A DNA stretch of 64,000 nucleotides, from assembly GCA_029948255.1 (NCBI GenBank), contig JALIZF010001459.1, forward strand, positions 92,501 to 156,500, given 5' to 3'. A program made the translations under genes and the position numbers. This document shows positions 57,194-64,000 of the stretch, piece after piece; the stretch's first letter is position 1, and each line of letters opens with the position of its first letter. Below the pieces are notes generated by a model. That model saw nothing but the letters and a program-made list of their open reading frames with translations, was not told the DNA's origin and searched no databases. This DNA is from Telmatactis stephensoni (lineage: Eukaryota; Cnidaria; Anthozoa; Actiniaria; Isophelliidae).

Positions 57194-60100
57194 TCATACA
57201 TTATACATCAGATTTTGTTTAGTCTTTGGTACATCTATCAAATGAAAAAATTCCATACAATTTTTAAGTGTGCCACGGTCGAAGGGATTGGAGAAGATTC
57301 CTGAAGGTCCAATAAGGTATCTGTATCGTTTACGGTTCATTCTCTCATTTGTTGTGAGGTTAATAGTAATTTGATGAGCCTAAACATAACAAATGAGAAA
57401 GCGTTAGGAAAGTATCAAATACAACCGGAAAATAATCACCAACTGGCCAGTATTGGTCCAGTATAGAGTGCATCACTGTATATAAAATAATGTAATGTCG
57501 TGGAAAAGAGAAATCTGCTTATACAGTGTAAAATAAGAAAAGCTTAAAGTGCCCGAGTGCAGGCTCGAAGGAAGTTAAAGTGAATAATCTCTGCCTTAAG
57601 TTGAACCCACTGGCTCTGGGATAAGTGTCCAGTGCTCTACCAACTGAGCACTTAGCTGGAGTGAGCAATGGTGCTATATATTGGGTCACTCCAGCTGACT
57701 TGATGGGGAGGAGTGCAAAGAAATGGTAAGTCCTCTCTTTTCTTTTCCCCTCCACTTCAGCCTCCCTTCCTCATCCTCTTTTCTCAACTACTAAGAGGGG
57801 GTCGTAAGAGGGGTATGGAAACCGCAAAACTGCAAACAAAATTGAGAAAAAAAACGCAACAAAAATCGTAAAAATCCGCAAAACTGCAAACCACGTACAA
57901 AATCTGGAGTCAAAAACCGCAAAACTGCAGGATAAAATAACAAATAACCGAAAAACCGCACCAAAAATAACGTAAAACCGCATCACCACAAACCCTTACG
58001 TCCCCCTCTACTAAGAAGACATAGAACAGTTCTGAGTGAGAAATGCATCATGTCATGTTGTGACTGTTTATATAAGTACTGTGTAGGCATATGAAACTGA
58101 ATTAATACTACACTCAGGGCCGTAGTGCCCAAAGGAGGGGCTTGGGGGCACATGCCCCCCCCCCCCAGTTATTCTGAAAACATTAAAGAGAAAGAACAGA
58201 GCAAGGAAAAAATGTTAAATTATGCATCACGTGATGCAAAGTGACCTTGTGCCCCCCCCCCCCCCCAAGTTTTTCAAGGCTTGCTATGGCTCTGTACACA
58301 AAGGAAAATACTATCTTACATTGTAACCAGCCAGCCATTAACTCTTACCTGGAACAATACCAGTGCAAGGACAAGAAGAGTGACAACAATAAACTCTAGA
58401 AACCCTAGGAGATACATGACACTAAAACCATACATACGAAGCATTGTTACAGCATAATATAGTGTAATCACAGAAAGAATATTTACACAAACTGTAAACA
58501 AGAAGAATGGAGCCCTGAAAGACAAAAATAAATACAATTACTACCAAAGTTCTTATTTTTCTTGCACTAAGTGGTACTAAGAATGCAATCTATCAAGAAG
58601 AATTCTCTGTTTTTATAAATATAATTCAGTGTAGCTGCAGGAAAATTTAAGAGTTTGTTAGACTATCAACCTAGTCAGTAGAAGCTGCACAGAGAAATGT
58701 TCATCTTTATGGTGGTCTCTGCCTGCCAGTTGGCTTGGTTGGTTGAGTGCTGATGTTAAGTGCAGCTCTAGGGTCAGGGTTAAAGACATTAAACCGTAGA
58801 CCCACCTTTCAAAAGTACACATTAACTTGCATTGGGGGGGGGGGGGGGGGGGACATAAAAGAATCCACCACTATAAGGAAGAGTTGGGACATTCTATATA
58901 CCTAAAGGGCCTCTTTCACAGCTATTTTTTTAGTAGGGTTGTCACACAACACTGGGGGAGTAGTGCTGCATGATGACCCTAAAAATGGCTGCTCTGGAGA
59001 CTACTTAAGATTGGAGCCTGTGTTGTGTGGTTCCTGACATATATGTGGTAAAATTGGTATAAATAAATAGAATCAATTTAGAAAGAGGGCACCAGTCAGA
59101 ATAGGCCGAGTATGATGGTCTGTATGACAGATACTATTAGATAGACAGAAGGGACAGACAGACAGACTGACTGGCTGATATACTAAGATATTTTCTTACC
59201 TATTCTGTAATCCTACACAGTTGTTAATATAAGGACAATGATGATCAAAATGCAGTACACAGCGATTACAGATCCTGCAGTGTTTAGCACGTAGAGGTCG
59301 TACCAGTCGACAAGTATGACAAAGATTCTCTAAAGGATTCTGACCAGTCTTTGCTTGCCACTCATCAAAAAATGGTACCTTTTTAGGAGAATAAATTGTA
59401 TTATTAGGCCCTGGCTAAACAAGGAAAGGTGTTTCCAGAAACATGTTTTCATAAATTGTTTCCTGGGTGGTAAAACTGTGAAGAAACATGTTTCCACAAC
59501 ATCAACTGATGCACTCAGATTTTTTATGACAAAATGTAAACAAAATTTTCTGATCAGATTTCCATTTTCCTGTCTAAATAACTTTTTCTTTTTTCTTTCT
59601 CTTCCTCTTTTTGCTTAATTAGCTTTCTCTGGCAGAAAGGCCAGCAGTAATTGCAAGTGGTTTTAAGGTGTCCACCTTACAAGAGTGACTGCATATATAG
59701 AGGCCGGGATTCACTGTGTATTATATCAAATGCAAGGGTGGATAAGTTGGTTAATGGAAATCTTTCCAGCAAGATGATATCAGCCCCACATCTCCACAAG
59801 ACCTTTAACTAATGGACGTAGAGAGTATATAATATAAAAATTAGGTACTACCTAATAGCGGAGCTCCCATTTAAATATAAAAATAATTTTAAATACTTTG
59901 TTTTATTTTTTGATGTTTTTGATTTAAATTAATTGGGCTTCCTGTGGTAATAGGCAAACAAAGATTGCATTTTGTTGTAAAAGTCGAAATAAAGATTATA
60001 GGTCAAGCTTTATTTCTTGCCCTTCAGTCTCCTGAGAATTATAAGGCTTTCAGCCTCAGTCACCATAGTGATGCTCATTCAGATTCAGTCAGATTTTATA

Positions 60101-63100
60101 ATTGACTTTGAAGTAGTGGTTCATAATTCTCAGAAATAGAATGCAAAAATCCCTCAAACTGATTTCATTCACATAAATACTGTTCAACCTGATTTCAACA
60201 TCCTTCAATTAAACAATTTAACATTGCAGAACATTATATTTAGATTTTTCTGTCTTGACAGTATTGTGGCATCTGGTTTTTGTACTATGTAGAATAGAAT
60301 GACAGATAAATAGTTGTCTTTACACAAAACAAGAATTCTCTCTTCCATGCAGGTTCCACTAATTATGACTTTAGATGAAATTGTAAAACAACTCAAAACA
60401 ACTACTACCTAAAAGCAGAGCTCCAATTTCAATTTCAATATTTTTATGTTCTTGATTCAAATGAATTGGATTTCCTGTGGTAATTGTAAAAGCATTTTTA
60501 AAATAAGTTTTGGTTTTGGTTTGTATAGTGGGCTTGTAAGCTCAGTGACCTTTATTACAGTGAATTTTAATATTCAGATTCACTGTCAGATTTCATAACT
60601 GACTTTGTAGTGGTTCATAATTTTCAGAAATATAAAGCAAAATCTCCAAACCCTTTTTTAAATTGATACAAGTAATTAAACCTTTTCAACATCCTGAATA
60701 TTACAGAACAACATATCTTCATGTGTCTGTCTTTACTATATTAAATTTGTGACATATCTTGTTTTTTTGTGGTTGTTGTTGTTGTTTTGTTATTTAATGT
60801 GGAATAGAATGACACACTAGCTAGGTGAATACTTGTCTCCCACTTGTCTCTTCCAGATTACACTGATAATACAGTTTTAAGTGACTATAAAAACAGCCAC
60901 TCGACATTACAAGAAAACAAGGAATTCAGCATTTTCAGTCTGCATGCATTTAAGGTCTCGTAGGGTTCACTGACAGAGCATGCAAAATTCCTTCTTTTAT
61001 TCCTGTCAATTTTTTTCATTAAATTCCAGACCCAAACTTGAGCTGTATTTACACATTAGTGGGGTTGAAATAAGTTCAAAATCATTTTTTTACTTATTTT
61101 ATTATTATTAGAACTAGTGCAAAAAGTTCACCGTAAAACAAATGTCGTTGTACATTTTAAGTTATGTACTTGATCGAGTGTTTGTTTAAACTTGGCCACA
61201 GTTCAACGTGCATAAAAGTTTATTTTTTTAAAGACATCAATCCCAAATAAAAGATAAAAGATCAAATATAGGTACAAGAGACGTTTTGACATCATTTTCT
61301 GGCCAAGGTCTTTACCTTGAAGTGCTTTCCTAATTGCTGTCTTTAGAAGCATAGTCCTAGATCCTTGTTTCACGCTCAATGCAGATGATTCTTGATTGCC
61401 AACTTTGGCTAGATTTTTAAGCAGCTTTACTGAAGGCATCTTCACGAAACGAAGAATACACGACCTCGATGACTCGTTCATTATGAGAAGTTTTTTGAAG
61501 CTACAAATCCAACTAAAAAGTCGTCCAACTTTGAAAATGCTCTCTGTGTCCTTCGTCTTTCGAGCAGTTTTTGAAATGACACCGGTCCCGAAAAAATTCA
61601 AATGCACGTTGTTTTTCGCTTTAACCTGTCAAGATTGGCACAGATTAATGATCATGAAAATCGCTAAATTTTTACGAGGTTTCTAGAGTAATATTTTTAA
61701 GTTTTGCAAGTTAAAACTGCAAGGAAACTGTAAATTGGCCAGCGGTTACCCCTGTGGGATGTACAGGGACGTACGTACGGACACTGGGCTTCCTGTGTCG
61801 GTCCATGAAAAATCAACTGGATGGGTTACCATTTTTTCTTAGGTATGGTGCTCCGCTCGCGCGGGCCTTTGGCCCGCGTGGCAGCTCCGCTATAATGCTA
61901 AGCATTGGCCAGCAATTACAAGAAATGAAAGAGGGATATTTGATGCCACCCTTTACCTGTCTCAAAGCCATATCATAATCTTCTGTATTGCACCTCAGAA
62001 ATCCAGGATCTCTTGTGTTAGCAAAGTACAGACACACCCACATAGATACATTGAGAATTAAAAACACTATGTGCACACCATAATGTGTTTCCCATGTCTT
62101 GGGAAGAACCTAAGGGAAAGAAGGAAAACTTAGAGTCTCAGCTAATGTCACTGGTGCATGGGCAAAAAGAGTCCAGAAGAACTTCCATGTGCATATGTTA
62201 GATTTGTAAACAGGCAGACACTGTAAAATATGGTGTCTACAAGGCCGCCAAGCTTTGTGATAGCTTTGTTTGTCATAGCAATCATGCATGATGATGACAA
62301 CTGGAATATACATAAAACAATGGTCTAAATTACACAATACAATACTTTGCACTGATGACAAGCATTCAGCTGTGTTTATGCAAAATTACAACCACAAAAA
62401 ATCCAGATTTCAATGCTTTGTGCAGAATGGAAGCTTGGAAAGATTACAGCAAAAATTGTTGCATGGTGACTGTATTTTTCCAACGTCAGTTAGAATTTTG
62501 TCTTTTCTGATCTGTTGATTATATATCCTTGGCGGCAGAGCTCATTTCATATTAACCAATAATTGAACAAATTCACATCAGCTCCACTATTAAGGTGATG
62601 GATGGATCCGAAAAGACAAAAACCTAAATTTAATACAAATATGGTTCCCGATAGAACAATTATTTTTGCTGTACAAACCTGTAAGTATTTCTTATTCAAC
62701 TAGAACACATCTGATTGGTGCATGTAAAGCCTGCACATACAAGTTCTACTGAACTCTTTATACCCTGCTACCACTGACATTAGCAAAGTGGACTAAAATG
62801 ATACCTGGGTTGGGACTATGACAAAATATGAAAGATGAAGTAACACTTACATCATAAAAGTACAATGGATATCCCCAAAGGAACAAATTGCCTAGAAAGA
62901 ATAACATAGCACCTCTTGAACGACCAGGAGGACCAAATATAATATCTCTACAAATGAAAGAGAAATTATACAATTAGGGACAATTGATATACTCAACTTA
63001 AGAAGGGTATTTAGAAGACTGAGACTCTGCCCCGTCCTTATAAATTCCTTTGACAGCCATGTGACATGATGCCCCACATTCGGGACATGTTGTCATGGAT

Positions 63101-64000
63101 CCATATTCATATTAATCATGTTATTCAAGACAAAAATAAGAAAAGCCTTTTATTAAGATATTTTCTGAAGTAGCTGCCCGCTGATGTCAGGTTAGGAAAA
63201 CATATAGATCCCTGTCTTTTGCACATCCTTTTTCAGTGATTTAAAATGACTTCAGCTCACACTGACAGTGAATGCACAGTAAGTACTAAAAACTTTCAGT
63301 ACCCATAATTAAGTGGTTGCTTTCAAAAAGCAGTTCTAGGAATAGCTCAAATCACTTCGTGTGATACATCACTTCATGGCTAAAACAGGGGGTCCATCTT
63401 CTCACCCAACAGGTTTCTGCTGGCTGATGAATTCTACTCAGAACCCTGCAGGATGATAGTGATGAAAATGATGATGACGATAAAGTAAAGTAAAGTAAAG
63501 CAAAGTGACCATATTTTATGTCAATAACTCGTGACAGTAATTTTAGTAACTCTTGAGGTCGATGGTCACTCGTTTTACTCCCCTCTTTCCATCAGTGCCT
63601 CATTTTAAGGGTATTTAAAGCTACTTAAAGCTGCACAGAAAGGAAAGAAGTCAAAACAAGGATGTGAGATCCGGGGAACGGATCGAACTCTGGACCTCTT
63701 GCACCAAAGGCCATGCACTAACCAACCGTGCCATCCTTGCTCCTATGATGATGATGATGATAGTAAACAATGACATCAATTAAATTGCATAGGTCTTGAA
63801 CAATAAGGATCAATGCCTGTAATAGCCATGCATGCATTAGCAATATCACTGCTTATGATGACATTTATGATGATGATGATAATGATTATTTTCTTGCATT
63901 CACCTTAAGCTACATTTGACAAATCGATTTAGCTTGTTTTGCATAAAATGTATAACTTCGTGATGTTCCCGACCAACAGCTAGCATAACTGGTGTCTTGC
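57194..64000 (-). CDS. Ankyrin-repeat DHHC palmitoyltransferase (HIP14-like), last six exons (partial)
   Basis: Exons in order: beyond 64000 to 63904, 62947-62851, 62109-61957, 59378-59200, 58514-58349, 57379-57194. Phases agree at every junction. The first visible exon encodes the end of an ankyrin repeat ([19 protein letters not shown]). Then come membrane segments in [20 protein letters not shown] and [19 protein letters not shown], the DPG motif (NTRDPGF), and the cysteine-rich domain with [17 protein letters not shown] and the catalytic DHHC in [14 protein letters not shown]. Two more membrane segments follow, then the TTxE motif (TTNE) and NPFDRG near the C terminus. This order is that of the ZDHHC13/17 (HIP14) and yeast Akr1 class: integral membrane S-acyltransferases, usually Golgi, that attach palmitate to cysteines. 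The ankyrin N terminus lies off the window. I cannot decide between ZDHHC13, ZDHHC17 and another ankyrin-DHHC clade. Confidence 0.92.
57585..57665 (-). mobile_element. tRNA-like sequence, SINE head or tRNA pseudogene
   Basis: On the minus strand TGCTCAGTTGGTAGAGCACT fits an A box, and GTGGGTTCAACTTAAGG resembles a B box about 30 nt further on. The B box departs from the consensus, and no good acceptor stem pairing is evident, so this is not called as a functional tRNA. It lies in the last intron of the DHHC gene. Confidence 0.55.
58130..58280. repeat. Paired C-runs in an inverted-repeat-like context
   Basis: Two runs of 12-16 C (about 58156 and 58252), each preceded by a GTGC/ATGC motif, plus GGGCCGTAGTGCCC at the left edge and GCTATGGCTCTGT at the right, suggest a decayed mobile element. 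Confidence 0.4.
58834..58852. repeat. G19 homopolymer
   Basis: Nineteen consecutive G. Such runs are prone to sequencing or assembly length error. Confidence 0.9.
59850..60960. repeat. Diverged tandem duplication in the DHHC intron
   Basis: Unit 1 (about 59850-60380) and unit 2 (about 60405-60960) share, in the same order, CTACCTAA.AGCAGAGCTCC, AATTGGGCTTCCTGTGGTAA (GGATTT in unit 2), GTGGTTCATAATT.TCAGAAAT, CAACATCCT and GTAGAATAGAATGACA/GTGGAATAGAATGACA. Divergence is clearly higher than in the 45-49 kb pair, so this duplication is older. Confidence 0.7.
61203..61607 (-). CDS. Uncharacterised ORF inside a DHHC intron, possibly not a gene
   Basis: An open frame of 134 codons on the same strand as the host gene. 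The product is basic and Lys/Ser/Leu-rich, with [20 protein letters not shown] and [20 protein letters not shown], and ends in a hydrophobic stretch ([17 protein letters not shown]). I recognise no domain. A donor-like CAAGGTAAAG lies inside it (61311-61320). It could be a nested intronic gene, an alternative exon that would add a stop to the DHHC transcript, or chance. Confidence 0.2.
   Translation of the reverse strand: MHLNFFGTGVISKTARKTKDTESIFKVGRLFSWICSFKKLLIMNESSRSCILRFVKMPSVKLLKNLAKVGNQESSALSVKQGSRTMLLKTAIRKALQGKDLGQKMMSKRLLYLYLIFYLLFGIDVFKKINFYAR
61760..61905. repeat. GC-rich hairpin repeat
   Basis: CTCCGCTCGCGCGGGCC-TTT-GGCCCGCGTGGCAGCTCCGC forms a strong GC hairpin in otherwise AT-rich DNA, and GGGCTTCCTGTGTC lies just before it. 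It is probably part of a dispersed element and sits next to the exon ending at 61957. Confidence 0.65.
63485..63743 (-). mobile_element. tRNA-derived SINE, copy 2
   Basis: Read on the minus strand it begins AGCAAGGATGGCACGGTTGG (A box about 63733-63722) with B box GAGTTCGATCC (63690-63680). It then has the same body as 28905-29172 (CACATCCTTGTTTTGACTTC, TTTAAGTAGCTTTAAATACC). It ends in a (TTTAC)n tail, seen on the plus strand as AAAGTAAAGTAAAGTAAAG. Confidence 0.85.

Overview
This is animal nuclear DNA, most likely from a cnidarian and probably an anthozoan. It is AT-rich and has intron-rich genes with canonical GT-AG splicing. Its proteins are close to vertebrate orthologues, and introns and intergenic DNA are packed with short inverted-repeat transposons. 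The phylum assignment is inference from gene architecture and protein similarity. It was not computed.

Six protein-coding genes can be reconstructed exon by exon with reading phase preserved across every junction. From left to right they are: (1) the first two coding exons of a PAK1IP1-like WD40 gene (minus strand, 1864-2139, running off the left edge); (2) a complete 16-exon TM9SF3 gene (minus, 5889-20832, 582 aa), including an 18-nt microexon; (3) a complete 27-exon villin-type gene (plus, 23633-40111, 826 aa) with six gelsolin repeats and a villin headpiece; (4) a single-coding-exon ankyrin protein with an RVxF-like PP1-docking motif, PPP1R27-like (plus, 42058-42651); (5) a two-exon gene for a predicted secreted protein with two internal repeats that I do not recognise (minus, 49818-51823, 274 aa); (6) the last six exons of an ankyrin-repeat DHHC S-acyltransferase (minus, 57194 to beyond the right edge). 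TM9SF3 and villin are head to head across about 2.8 kb.

The rest is mostly mobile-element debris. A 2.67-kb foldback element with roughly 1.1-kb arms and palindromic 30-bp repeats is nested inside another inverted-repeat element in TM9SF3 intron 9. The last villin intron holds three palindromes in a row, one of which has a second copy near 55.2 kb. A 2.2-kb tandem duplication (45.2-49.5 kb) has its breakpoint at a small transposon. There are two copies of a tRNA-derived SINE, a LINE 3' remnant, and at least six small inverted-repeat families with two or more copies. No CRISPR, rRNA or operon-like structure was seen.

The genes show no common pathway. They cover ribosome biogenesis or PAK signalling, Golgi/endosomal membrane traffic, actin bundling and severing, PP1 regulation, an unknown secreted function and protein palmitoylation. 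The unrecognised secreted two-repeat protein and the nested foldback element are the best candidates for something undescribed.
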